In this document: positions 1-7,929 of the stretch, piece by piece | Layout of the letters: each line of letters opens with the position of its first letter | How positions within the stretch are numbered: the stretch's first letter is position 1 | Assembly: GCA_041584475.1 (NCBI GenBank) | Contig: JBFHDX010000015.1 | Location: 1-50,952 of the forward strand | DNA: 50,952 nt | Reading direction: 5' to 3' | DNA from: JBFHDX01 sp041584475 | GTDB lineage: Bacteria > Pseudomonadota > Alphaproteobacteria > UBA8366 > JADFVY01 | The notes under the pieces: generated by a model | Databases searched by the model: none | What the model was told of the DNA's origin: nothing | Seen by the model: the letters and a program-made list of their open reading frames with translations, nothing else | Made by a program: the position numbers and the translations under genes

Positions 1-2
1 AC

Positions 3-854
3 ATCTCGGTCGACCTCTTCGCGCGCTGGCGGATTACGGAGCCCCTCCAGTACTTTCTGCGGCTGCGCGATGAACGCAGCGCGCAGTCCCGCCTGGATGA
101 CATCCTCGGCAGCGAGACCCGCAATGCCGTCGCCAAGCATGAGCTGATCGAGATCATCCGCACCACCAAGGATCGCGTGCCGTTGCGCGACGCCCTCCTG
201 ACCGATGCGGAACGGGAGCAGGATATCGGGGCACTGGTGCCGATCCAGAAGGGCCGCAAGCTGGTCGAGCAGGAGATCTTCGCCGCCGCTGCCGAGAAGG
301 TGCGCGTGTTCGGCATCGAACTGCTCGATATCCGGTTCAAGCGGATCAACTACAATGAGAGCGTACGCCCGAAGATCTACGATCGGATGATCAGTGAACG
401 GCGGCAGATCGCGGAACGCTTCCTGTCGGAAGGCAATGGCGAGGCGGCCAGAATCCGCGGCAATCGTGTGCGTGACCTGAACAAGATCCAGTCCGAGGCC
501 TACCGGGAGGTCGAGGAGATCCGGGGTCTTGCGGATGCGAAGGCCACCGAAATTTACGCAAGAGCCTACAACCAGAGCCCGGTAGCGACGGAATTCTACG
601 AGTTCACACGGACGATGCAGGCCTACAAGTCCATCATCGCCGAAAACACCACCCTGGTCCTTTCCACGGACAGCGATCTCTTCAAATTCCTGAAGGGTAT
701 GGCCCCGGATGGCGAAGTGGTTCCGGCCCAACCTTCCGGCGACGATCAATACAATATCGGACAGATCCAAGAGCATGACGCTGAGCTTTCCGAACCAAGG
801 CTGGCGAACGACAATCAGGTTCCCGCGAGCCAGTCGGAAATACGCCCGAGATGA
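3..854 (+). CDS. hflC: HflC, SPFH-domain modulator of FtsH protease (5' end outside window)
   Basis: The frame is open from the first bases of the window, so the N-terminus, including the expected membrane anchor, is missing. The visible 283 residues contain the late SPFH/band-7 part, then a charged helical segment rich in Glu, Ala and Arg (around ISERRQIAERFLSEGNG), then the HflC-type ending LSTDSDLFKFLKG. HflC forms a periplasm-facing complex with HflK that holds and restrains the FtsH protease. A tail of about 50 mostly polar residues follows the conserved end. An internal GTG at 177 could be mistaken for a start, but homology continues upstream of it (ITEPLQYFLRLRDERSAQSR). No serine protease gene of the DegP type follows, although that is a common neighbour of hflKC. 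Confidence 0.9.
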   Translation: MSVDLFARWRITEPLQYFLRLRDERSAQSRLDDILGSETRNAVAKHELIEIIRTTKDRVPLRDALLTDAEREQDIGALVPIQKGRKLVEQEIFAAAAEKVRVFGIELLDIRFKRINYNESVRPKIYDRMISERRQIAERFLSEGNGEAARIRGNRVRDLNKIQSEAYREVEEIRGLADAKATEIYARAYNQSPVATEFYEFTRTMQAYKSIIAENTTLVLSTDSDLFKFLKGMAPDGEVVPAQPSGDDQYNIGQIQEHDAELSEPRLANDNQVPASQSEIRPR

Positions 855-897
855 CCACGATATTTATCGGACTCAAGGAAGCAACCAAGTAAACTTC

Positions 898-1155
898 ATG
901 GAACAGTCCGAACACCCAGAGGTCCGGCAAGCATTGAAAGATCTGCGCAGCAGCACCGTTGCAAGTTTGAGGGCTTTCAACAATGCCGTTCCACATGCGT
1001 CGTGGCTTAGGCGGAGCGAGATCGAGCGCTTCACAGTCGACCTGTTGTGGGCGGCCGAACGGGCACCGCGAAGGCGTCGGCCCACACCCCTAGGGAAGAT
1101 CAGAAATGCCTTTTCCTGGGTCACACGGGCAAGAACGGCGGCGCGATTCCCGTGA
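898..1155 (+). CDS. Small hypothetical protein (85 aa), doubtful
   Basis: The ATG at 898 lies 43 bases after the hflC stop and opens 85 codons. The product is basic, with an Arg-rich stretch (RAPRRRRPTP) near residues 55-64, and shows no motif that I recognise. The nearest purine-rich tract (GGAAG) is about 20 bases from the ATG, too far for a good ribosome binding site. The frame overlaps nothing else convincing and partly fills the 313-base gap before the next gene. It could equally be a chance frame in GC-rich DNA. Confidence 0.3.
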   Translation: MEQSEHPEVRQALKDLRSSTVASLRAFNNAVPHASWLRRSEIERFTVDLLWAAERAPRRRRPTPLGKIRNAFSWVTRARTAARFP

Positions 1156-1200
1156 CGCGGTCTTATTTTGACCGGCTATCAGAAGACAAGTTATGAGCCC

Positions 1201-1512
1201 GTGACGGACGACCCGGTCGACCTCGATGAGCACCGCGGCATGGCCGCTCAGAGAGCAACAGATGTTCGGCGTCAGCGCCTACATCAGTTTCAGGCAGATC
1301 AGGCAGCGCTGCGGCGTCGCCAGGAAGAGCTCGAGAGACTTCTCCTGGCCGCGCCGGCGGAGACCTGGCCGGAGGCCGCGCCCAAAGCGCAGTATCTTAT
1401 ACAGCTCTTCGCTGCCACGGCGGAGGCTCAGGATCCGCGCCGCAAGGAGCTCATCGCGCATGCGCTCGACGATCTCAACCGACTGTGCGACCGCGCCAAG
1501 GAGCCTTCATGA
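1201..1512 (+). CDS. Conserved hypothetical protein, helical
   Basis: The product has about 103 residues from the GTG start. It begins DDPVDLDEHRGMAAQRATD, has a charged helical middle (RRRQEELERLL) that may form a coiled coil, and ends with a block LFAATAEAQDPRRKELIAHAL. From memory this arrangement resembles a small conserved protein of unknown function in Rhizobiales and related alphaproteobacteria. Possible starts are TTG 1168, GTG 1201 and ATG 1240; I chose GTG because the family-like block VDLDEHRGMAA begins just after it. The stop overlaps the ATG of the next small gene (ATGA at 1509-1512), which suggests translational coupling. Confidence 0.6.
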   Translation: MTDDPVDLDEHRGMAAQRATDVRRQRLHQFQADQAALRRRQEELERLLLAAPAETWPEAAPKAQYLIQLFAATAEAQDPRRKELIAHALDDLNRLCDRAKEPS

Positions 1513-1706
1513 CCATTTCCCGGCAGCAAGCTGGACCCGGCGACCAGTCGCCCTTGAATACCCCCAAGGTCCGCAGCTGTCTCAGGTCCCGAGCCCCCTT
1601 TCCCAGCGAATGGGCCGGCGAGCGAATCTGCTCTCGCTGCAAACGCTCGGCCGCTTGGTGCACGGGTGCGCGGCAGAGACCCGGTTTGTCCGGCCCCAGA
1701 CGTTAG
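1509..1706 (+). CDS. Small zinc-ribbon-like protein, coupled to upstream gene
   Basis: Sixty-five residues. The ATG overlaps the preceding stop as ATGA, and AAGGAGCC lies just upstream as a good ribosome binding site; both argue that the frame is real. The centre reads CLRSRAPFPSEWAGERICSR, then CKRSAAWC, resembling small alphaproteobacterial zinc-ribbon proteins with two C-x2-C knuckles. The second knuckle (CSRC) is intact, but the first reads CLRS, so one ligand is replaced by Ser; the later Cys (SAAWC) might substitute. Function unknown; a nucleic-acid or partner-binding role is only a guess. Confidence 0.5.
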   Translation: MTISRQQAGPGDQSPLNTPKVRSCLRSRAPFPSEWAGERICSRCKRSAAWCTGARQRPGLSGPRR

Positions 1707-1751
1707 CTCCAAGCAGCCGGGTCGCATTGGTCACTTGAGGAAACCGGAGAT

Positions 1752-1937
1752 ATGACAGAATCAGAACATGGGTCTAAGCACGTCTGTGCGGAATGCGCGA
1801 CCAGGTATTATGATTTGAGGAAGAAGGATTTCGCCTGTCCGAGGTGTGGCGCCAGGCCCAGCGCCGCGAAACCGCGGGAGGCGGCGCGGCCGGCCCAAAG
1901 AAGACGCGGCGTGACGTTCGGGCGATATCCGAATTAA
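1752..1937 (+). CDS. FYDLN-acid-type zinc-ribbon protein (TIGR02300-like)
   Basis: Sixty-one residues with a classic pair of knuckles, CAEC at residues 13-16 and CPRC at 29-32, separated by RYYDLRKKDFA. This matches the start of the alphaproteobacterial FYDLN-acid family (C-x2-C, then Y/FYDLxK, then CPxCG). The full-length family has a long acidic C-terminal tail. Here the tail is short and basic (PAQRRRGVTFGRYPN), so this is a short paralogue and not the canonical member. AACCGGAGAT before the ATG supplies a ribosome binding site. Function is not established for the family; zinc binding is inferred from the cysteines. Confidence 0.7.
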   Translation: MTESEHGSKHVCAECATRYYDLRKKDFACPRCGARPSAAKPREAARPAQRRRGVTFGRYPN

Positions 1938-1949
1938 AGGTATGGCACA

Positions 1950-1967
1950 ATCGACCTCCGGGTCGAT
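1950..1967. other. Short inverted repeat in the gap between convergent genes
   Basis: ATCGACC at 1950-1956 and GGTCGAT at 1961-1967 form a perfect 7-bp stem with loop TCCG, 13 bases after the FYDLN-like gene stop. There is no T-run after it, so it is at best a weak or Rho-assisted terminator. The rest of 1938-2195, between convergent genes, shows nothing else. Confidence 0.3.
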
Positions 1968-2195
1968 GATACCGGCACAGTGAGCGATCCGGCAACCGGT
2001 GGCGAACCCTTATCTGCCGAAGGATACATTTCGGCCGGCGACATGCCATGGCGAATGCCGTCCGCTCCGGGTCAAGAACGGACCTACGCGCGGTCCTGCG
2101 CCTTAGCCCGCGGTTGAGCGAAAAGCGGACCGAAACCTCGAAGAGCCTGGCGTTCCCCGCGGCGCTTTGGCAGGTGACCGAGCCGCTCCGCCCCA

Positions 2196-3533
2196 TCACC
2201 CGCGCTCGTCGCGCCAGCGCAGCCAGCGGAACATCGCCGCCTGGCCGAGGCGCCGGAACGCGGCGAACGGCATGCGCGGGATCGCCCCGCGCAGCGCCGG
2301 GTGGACGTTGTCCCGCCCCGTCAGCCGCTCCGCCATGCGGCGGCCGGCCTGGGTCGCGGCGGAGACGCCGGTGCCGTTGAACCCCATCGCGTAGTGGAGC
2401 TTCGAATCGTCGTCCGCCTGCGCGATATGCGGCATGGAATCGAGGGTGATCGCGACCCAGCCGCCCCAGAAATAGTCGGCGGTGATGCTGTGCAACGCCG
2501 GGAACTTCCGGCGGATCGTCGCCAGCAGCTCCGCCCGGTGCGCGTCCATCGCCGCCGGCGTCGGCCGCAGCGGCCCGCGGCAGCCGAGCATGATGCGGTT
2601 GTCCGGCAGGCGCCGGAAATAGTTCAGCAGCTCGCGCGTGTCCGACATCATGTGCGCGGTCACGAGGTTCGCCTCCGCCTTCTCGTCCGCGCGCATCGCC
2701 CGGGTCACGACGATGTTCGAGAGCACCGGCAGGATGCGCCCGCGCGTCGCCGGGTGCAGCTCCGGCCCGTAGCCGTTGACCGCGAGCGCGACCTGGCCCG
2801 CGCGAACGCGGCCGCCCGGCGTCTCGAGGATGCGCGCCGCGCCGTCGCGCCGGATCCCGGTCACCGGGCTCGCGCAATGGACCCTCGCCCCGACCGCGCG
2901 CACCATGCGAAGAAGCCCGTGCGCGTATTTCAACGGGTGCAGCCCGATCGCGTCGGGGAAGCGCAGCGCCGCGTATGCCTCGGTGCCGCGGAAATGCTCG
3001 GCGGCGATCGTCTCCGCGTCGAGCAGCTCGACGCTCGCCCCGTAGACGTCGCGGATCGCCGCGAGCTCGCGTCGCAACCGGGCGATGCGGCTTGGCCGGT
3101 GCGCGAGCTTCAGGTAACCGCCCTCGACGATGTCACAGTCGATGGCGCCGTCGCGGATCAGCTCGCGGACCGTGGCCTGGCCGGCTGCGGCCTCGGCGAA
3201 CAAGGCGCGCGCCGCCTCCGCGCCCCAGCGGTCAACCCAGTCGGCATAACCCAGGCGCCCGAGCGACCAACGCGCGAAGCTGCCGTTGCGGCCGCTGCAG
3301 CCCCAGCCGGCGCGGTTGGCCTCGAGCACCGCGACCGCGACGCCCTGCCGCGCCAGGTGGATCGCGCAGGACAGGCCGGTATAGCCGCCGCCGACCACGG
3401 CGACCTCGACCTCGATCTCGCCGGCGAGCGGACCGTCGTCTTCGGGCTCAGGCCCCGCCGTCGCCGCCCAGTAGCTGTCCGTGTGCGGCAGGCCGCGGCC
3501 CGGATTCCGGGTCTTCAGGGGGTCGAATTCCAT
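2196..3533 (-). CDS. FAD-dependent oxidoreductase, DAO family (PuuB/gamma-glutamylputrescine oxidase-like)
   Basis: About 445 residues from the ATG at 3533, which has GGAAAG upstream. An upstream in-frame start at 3638 would place 35 low-complexity residues inside the end of the ABC gene and is unlikely. The N-terminal Rossmann motif VAVVGGGYTGLSCA (dinucleotide binding) is followed by CSGRNGSFA, the pattern of the amine/amino-acid oxidase branch of the DAO family and not of glycerol-3-phosphate dehydrogenase. The C-terminal part has WGGWVAITLDSMPHI and GFNGTGVSAATQAGR, also typical of that branch. It lies 67 bp downstream of ugpC and is probably the last gene of the operon, so it may act on the imported compound. 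The substrate cannot be told from sequence. Confidence 0.8.
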   Translation of the reverse strand: MEFDPLKTRNPGRGLPHTDSYWAATAGPEPEDDGPLAGEIEVEVAVVGGGYTGLSCAIHLARQGVAVAVLEANRAGWGCSGRNGSFARWSLGRLGYADWVDRWGAEAARALFAEAAAGQATVRELIRDGAIDCDIVEGGYLKLAHRPSRIARLRRELAAIRDVYGASVELLDAETIAAEHFRGTEAYAALRFPDAIGLHPLKYAHGLLRMVRAVGARVHCASPVTGIRRDGAARILETPGGRVRAGQVALAVNGYGPELHPATRGRILPVLSNIVVTRAMRADEKAEANLVTAHMMSDTRELLNYFRRLPDNRIMLGCRGPLRPTPAAMDAHRAELLATIRRKFPALHSITADYFWGGWVAITLDSMPHIAQADDDSKLHYAMGFNGTGVSAATQAGRRMAERLTGRDNVHPALRGAIPRMPFAAFRRLGQAAMFRWLRWRDERG

Positions 3534-3600
3534 GCCCGACTTTCCGATCTCGCATTGCGGCGCACACGGAGCAACGGGGCGTTCCGGACACGCCGAGAGT

Positions 3601-4662
3601 TCAGCCGATCCGCTTGCCGGACTCCGGCTCGAAGACATGCAGGTTCGCAGGCTCGAAGGCGAGCGGGATGCGGTCGCCCTCGCGCACCGACGGCGTCCCG
3701 CCGAGGCGGACGGTGATCACCTGGCGGTCCTCGAGCCGGCCGTGCACCAGCGTGTCGGCGCCCAGCGGCTCGACCGCCTCGGCGACGAGCTCGAGCGAGG
3801 CCGCGCCCTCCTCGGCGGGGACCAGGTGCTCGGGGCGCAGCCCGACCAGCAGCTTCCCGTCCGGCACCCCCGCGCCCGGCGAAATCCCGGTCGCGCCATC
3901 GACCTCGATCGACCCGCCCCGAGCCCGCGCGTCGAGGAAGTTCATGGCCGGCGAGCCGATGAAGCCGGCGACGAAGACCGTGGCGGGCCGGCCATAGACC
4001 TCCATCGGCGTTCCAATCTGCTCGGCCCTGCCCTCGTTCATCACCACCAGCCGGTCGGCCATGGTCATCGCCTCGACCTGGTCGTGGGTGACGTAGAGGC
4101 TGGTGGTGCCGAGGCTGCGCTGCAGGCGCTTGATCTCGAGGCGCATCTGCACGCGCAGCTTGGCGTCGAGATTGGACAGCGGCTCGTCGAACAGGAAGGC
4201 GGCCGGCTCGCGCACGATCGCCCTTCCCATCGCGACGCGCTGGCGCTGACCGCCCGAGAGCTGGCGCGGCCGCCGCTCGAGCATGCCCTCGAGCTCGAGC
4301 GTACGCGCCGCCTCGTTCACGCGGCGGTCGATCTCGTCCTTGGCTATGCCGCGGTTGCGCAGGCCGTAGGCCATGTTGCCGTAGACGGTCATGTGCGGAT
4401 ACAGCGCGTAGTTCTGGAACACCATGGCGATGTCGCGATCCGCCGGCTCGAGATCGTTGATCCGCCGGTCGTCGATGCGGATCTCGCCTTCGGTCACCGT
4501 CTCCAGCCCGGCCACCATGCGCAGCAGCGTCGACTTGCCGCAGCCCGACGGGCCGACGAGGACGATGAACTCGCCGTCGGCAATGTCCACGTCGACGCCG
4601 TGGATCGCCTTGAACCCGTTCGGGTAGACCTTCTGCACCCCGTCCAGTTCAACCCGCGCCAT
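3601..4662 (-). CDS. ugpC: ABC transporter ATP-binding protein, UgpC/MalK type
   Basis: 353 residues. Walker A GPSGCGKST at 37-45, Q-loop VFQNYALYPH near 81-90, signature LSGGQRQR at 135-142, Walker B FLFDEP at 156-161, and the switch His in YVTHDQVEAMTM. The C-terminal third is the OB-fold regulatory domain of the MalK/UgpC/PotA class (GLRPEHL). It powers the importer formed with the two permeases encoded just upstream. The sub-class is chosen from the ugpB-A-E-C gene order; MalK-type ATPases serve many sugars and polyol phosphates, so glycerol-3-phosphate is only one possible substrate. Confidence 0.85.
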   Translation of the reverse strand: MARVELDGVQKVYPNGFKAIHGVDVDIADGEFIVLVGPSGCGKSTLLRMVAGLETVTEGEIRIDDRRINDLEPADRDIAMVFQNYALYPHMTVYGNMAYGLRNRGIAKDEIDRRVNEAARTLELEGMLERRPRQLSGGQRQRVAMGRAIVREPAAFLFDEPLSNLDAKLRVQMRLEIKRLQRSLGTTSLYVTHDQVEAMTMADRLVVMNEGRAEQIGTPMEVYGRPATVFVAGFIGSPAMNFLDARARGGSIEVDGATGISPGAGVPDGKLLVGLRPEHLVPAEEGAASLELVAEAVEPLGADTLVHGRLEDRQVITVRLGGTPSVREGDRIPLAFEPANLHVFEPESGKRIG

Positions 4663-4692
4663 GTAACGCCTCCCGGTCCCGCGGCATCGGCT

Positions 4693-5541
4693 CTATTTCT
4701 CCGTTTCGGTCAGGCCCTTGACGAACAGCTTCTGCATGGCGACGACGACGACGACAGGCGGCAGCATGGCGAGCAGCGTCGTCATCATGATGAGGTGCCA
4801 TTCCGGCGACTCCTCCGCCGCCTCGAGCATCTGCTTGATGCCCATGACGATGGTGTACATGCTCTTGTCGGTGGTGATCAGCAGCGGCCAGAGATACTGG
4901 TTCCAGCCATAGATGAACAGGATCACGAACAGGGCCGCGATATTGGTGCGCGACATCGGCAGCAGGATGTCCTTGAAGAAGCGCATCGGCCCGGCGCCGT
5001 CGATGCGCGACGCCTCCAGCAGCTCGTCGGGAATGGTCAGGAACACCTGGCGGAACATGAAGGTCGCCGTGGCCGAGGCGATCAGCGGCACGCTCAGCCC
5101 CCAGTACGAGTTCAGCATGCCCAGGTTGGCGACCACCTCGAAGGTCGGCAGGATACGCACCTCGACCGGCAGCATCAGCGTGATGAAGATCATCCAGAAG
5201 AAGCCCATGCGGAAGGGAAAGCGGAAATAGACGATCGCGAACGCCGAGAGCAGCGATATGGCGATCTTGCCGATGGCGATCATCAGCGCCATGACCAGGC
5301 TGTTCATCAGCATGAGGCCGACCGACTGCTCGCGCGCGTTGCCGACGCCTTCGGTCAGCGCGGATTTGAGGTTGGCGAAGAACTGTCCGCCCGGCAGCAG
5401 CGGCAGCGGCACCTGGGTGACGCGGACCGCGTCGTGGCTGGCGGCGACGAAGGTGATCCAGATCGGCAGTGCGATGATCGCGATGCCGAGCACGAGCACG
5501 AGATGTGTCAGGAACGTCGCGAGCGGGCGGTTTTCGACCAT
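4693..5541 (-). CDS. ugpE: ABC transporter permease, UgpE type
   Basis: 282 residues with six predicted hydrophobic segments and the cytoplasmic EAA loop (EASRIDGAGPMRFFKDILLP), the contact site for the ATPase. Its ATG overlaps the stop of the upstream permease gene as TGATG (5539-5543), indicating translational coupling, so the longer frame reaching back to 5928 is a shadow of ugpA. The C-terminus (MQKLFVKGLTETEK) is typical of the carbohydrate uptake transporter-1 inner-membrane subunit. It ends 30 bp before ugpC. Confidence 0.88.
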   Translation of the reverse strand: MVENRPLATFLTHLVLVLGIAIIALPIWITFVAASHDAVRVTQVPLPLLPGGQFFANLKSALTEGVGNAREQSVGLMLMNSLVMALMIAIGKIAISLLSAFAIVYFRFPFRMGFFWMIFITLMLPVEVRILPTFEVVANLGMLNSYWGLSVPLIASATATFMFRQVFLTIPDELLEASRIDGAGPMRFFKDILLPMSRTNIAALFVILFIYGWNQYLWPLLITTDKSMYTIVMGIKQMLEAAEESPEWHLIMMTTLLAMLPPVVVVVAMQKLFVKGLTETEK

Positions 5542-6422
5542 CAGTATTCCACCCGGCGTTCGATGTAGCGGAACTGGATGACCGTGAGGCCGATGACGAT
5601 CAGCATCAGGATCACCGACTGCGCCGCCGAGCCGCCGAGGTCGAGGCCGATGAAGCCGTCGTTGTAGACCTTGTAGACGAGGATCTCGGTGGCCTTCGCC
5701 GGGCCGCCCTTGGTCACGGCGTGGATGATGCCGAACGTGTCGAAGAAGGCGTAGACGATGTTGACCACGAGCAGGAAGAACGTCGTCGGCGACAACAGCG
5801 GGAATACGATCGTCCAGAACCGCTTCGCCGGCCCGGCGCCGTCGATCGCCGCCGCCTCGACGAGCGACCTCGGGATCGCCTGCATGCCGGCAAGGAAGAA
5901 CAGGAAGTTGTAGCTGATCTGCTTCCACGATGCGGCGAGGATCGCGAGAAGCATCGCCTCGTTGCCGTTGAGTCGGTGGTTCCAGTCATAGCCGAACGCA
6001 TCGAGCAGGTAGGCGATGATGCCGAGCGTCGGGTCGAACATGAACATCCACAGCGCCCCGGCGACGACCGGTGCGACCGCATAGGGCCAGATGAGCAGCG
6101 TGCGATAGGTGGTCGCGGCCTTGATCACCCGGTCGGCCATGGCCGCAAGCGTGAGCGCGAATCCCATCGACAGCAGGGCGACGGTGAACGAGAACAGGAT
6201 CGTTCGCCTGAACGACGCCAGGTAATGCTCGTCGGCGAACAGGCCGGAGAAATTCGCGAACCAGACGAACTCGCTGCTCAGCCCGAACGCGTCCTCGAGC
6301 AGCACCGACTGGAACAGCGCCTGGCTCGCGGGCCAGATGAAGAAGATCAGGGTGATGGCGATCTGCGGCGCCACCAGCAGATAGGGCAGCACCGGTCGCC
6401 TGAAATGTACCCGCTTCAGCAT
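5541..6422 (-). CDS. ugpA: ABC transporter permease, UgpA type
   Basis: 293 residues, with an N-terminal hydrophobic segment (PYLLVAPQIAITLIFFIWPA) and five further membrane segments. The EAA motif EAAAIDGAGPAKRFWTIVFP lies about two thirds along. The C-terminus (IQFRYIERRVEY) matches the UgpA class. It forms the heterodimeric membrane channel with the product of the overlapping downstream gene. A 79-bp gap separates it from the binding-protein gene, a common spacing where the binding protein is made in excess. Confidence 0.88.
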   Translation of the reverse strand: MLKRVHFRRPVLPYLLVAPQIAITLIFFIWPASQALFQSVLLEDAFGLSSEFVWFANFSGLFADEHYLASFRRTILFSFTVALLSMGFALTLAAMADRVIKAATTYRTLLIWPYAVAPVVAGALWMFMFDPTLGIIAYLLDAFGYDWNHRLNGNEAMLLAILAASWKQISYNFLFFLAGMQAIPRSLVEAAAIDGAGPAKRFWTIVFPLLSPTTFFLLVVNIVYAFFDTFGIIHAVTKGGPAKATEILVYKVYNDGFIGLDLGGSAAQSVILMLIVIGLTVIQFRYIERRVEY

Positions 6423-6501
6423 GCCGCAGCGACGACGCGCGCGGGCGGCAACCCGTCACCACCGAAGGCCGTGACCGGGGCCGCCGCCCAGCGCGATTGC
6501 A

Positions 6502-7818
6502 TCAGCTGTTCGCGTCCTGGAACTTCCTGAGCAGCTGATTGCCGCGACTGGCCGCGTCGTCGAGGGCCTGCCCGGAACTCTTCGTGCCGTTCCAGATCGC
6601 TTCCATCTCCTCGTTGATGATGTCGCGGATCTGCACGAAGTTTCCGAACCGGATGCCGCGCGACGCCGGGGTCGGCGCATTCAGGCTCAGCTGCTTGATG
6701 GCCGTGTCGGTGCCCGGATTCTCGTCGTAGAAGCCCTGCTTCTTGGATAGCTCGTAGGCGGCCGTCGTGATCGGCACGTAGCCGGTCTCCTGATGCCACC
6801 ACGCCTGCACCTCGGGCGACGACAGATACGTCATGAACCTGGCCACGCCCACATAGTGTTCGGCCGGATGCCCTTTCAGCACCCATAGCGTGGCGCCGCC
6901 GATGATCGAGTTCTGCGGCTTGGCGGCCAGCTTCGTGTCCAGCGGCAGCATCGTCTGGCCGAACGCGAAGGTGGCCTGCTTCTTGATGCCGCCGTAATAG
7001 GCCGACGAGTTCAGCCACATCCCGCATTCGCCGTTGGTGAACATCGGCAGGCTGTCGCCGCGCCGCCCGCCATAGGCGAAAAGGTTGGCCTTCGACCATT
7101 CGGCGATCTCGCCGAGCCGGGCCCGGACGCCGTCATTGTTGAAGGTGAACTCGGTATCCAGGCCGGCGAAGCCGTTTTCCTTGGTTCCCATCGGCAGGTT
7201 GTGCCAGGCGCTGAAATTCTCGACCATGACCCAGGATTGCCAGCCGAACGAGAAGCCGCACTTGTAGCCGGCGGCGACGATCTTCTCGGACGCCGACTTC
7301 ATCTCGTCCCAGGTGCTCGGCGGCGCCGCGACGCCCGCCTTGTCGAGCGCCTCCCTGTTGTACCAGAGCACCGGTGTCGAGCTGTTGAAGGGCATCGACA
7401 GCAACTCGCCCTCCGGCGTCTGGTAGTAGCTGATCACGGCCGGCAGATAGGCGGACTTGTCGAACGGCTCACCGGCGTCCTTCATCATCTGCTCGACCGG
7501 GTAGACCGCCCCCCGCGCCGCCATCATCGTCGCCGTGCCGACCTCGAAGACCTGCACGATATGGGGCTGTTGCCTCGCACGGAAGGCGGCGATGGCCGCG
7601 GTCATCGTCTCGGTGTAGTTGCCCTTGTAGACGGGCACGACCTTGTAGTCCGACTGGGTCGCGTTGAAGTCGTCGGCGATCTTGTTCACCCGCTCGCCGT
7701 TCACACCGCCCATCGCGTGCCACCACTGGATCTCGGTCGCACCCTGGGCCGCGAAGGATAGCCCGCCGGTCAGCGCGATCGCAGCGATCGCCGCGCGCGT
7801 GCATTTCCTGAACTGCAT
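6502..7818 (-). CDS. ugpB: Extracellular solute-binding protein, UgpB type
   Basis: 438 residues from the ATG at 7818, which has a strong GGGAGG ribosome binding site; the in-frame extension to 7917 lacks one. The N-terminus is a signal peptide (RAAIAAIALTGGLSFAAQG, then ATEIQWWHAMGG). The mature part is a family-1 periplasmic binding protein with the UgpB-like features IQWWHAMGGVNGERVN and FNSSTPVLWYN. It is the first gene of the transporter operon. A GATAAT-like -10 element (minus strand, 7853-7858) lies about 35 bp upstream, but its -35 is weak. The ligand is probably a glycerophosphate or sugar-type solute; this is inferred from gene order. Confidence 0.88.
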   Translation of the reverse strand: MQFRKCTRAAIAAIALTGGLSFAAQGATEIQWWHAMGGVNGERVNKIADDFNATQSDYKVVPVYKGNYTETMTAAIAAFRARQQPHIVQVFEVGTATMMAARGAVYPVEQMMKDAGEPFDKSAYLPAVISYYQTPEGELLSMPFNSSTPVLWYNREALDKAGVAAPPSTWDEMKSASEKIVAAGYKCGFSFGWQSWVMVENFSAWHNLPMGTKENGFAGLDTEFTFNNDGVRARLGEIAEWSKANLFAYGGRRGDSLPMFTNGECGMWLNSSAYYGGIKKQATFAFGQTMLPLDTKLAAKPQNSIIGGATLWVLKGHPAEHYVGVARFMTYLSSPEVQAWWHQETGYVPITTAAYELSKKQGFYDENPGTDTAIKQLSLNAPTPASRGIRFGNFVQIRDIINEEMEAIWNGTKSSGQALDDAASRGNQLLRKFQDANS

Positions 7819-7929
7819 GATAAACCTCCCGGAGTCGTTCTTTGGTGATCGTATTATCTGAGCCGACCCGCACGACGGCGCGGGGGCGCTTCGCCGAAGA
7901 TAGCTGCTACGGTTCACGAACGAAAGGGA

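Noticed and set aside
3481..5568. A 695-codon plus-strand frame opposite ugpC and ugpE
   Set aside because: Antisense to well-recognised transporter genes; composition typical of a GC shadow frame.
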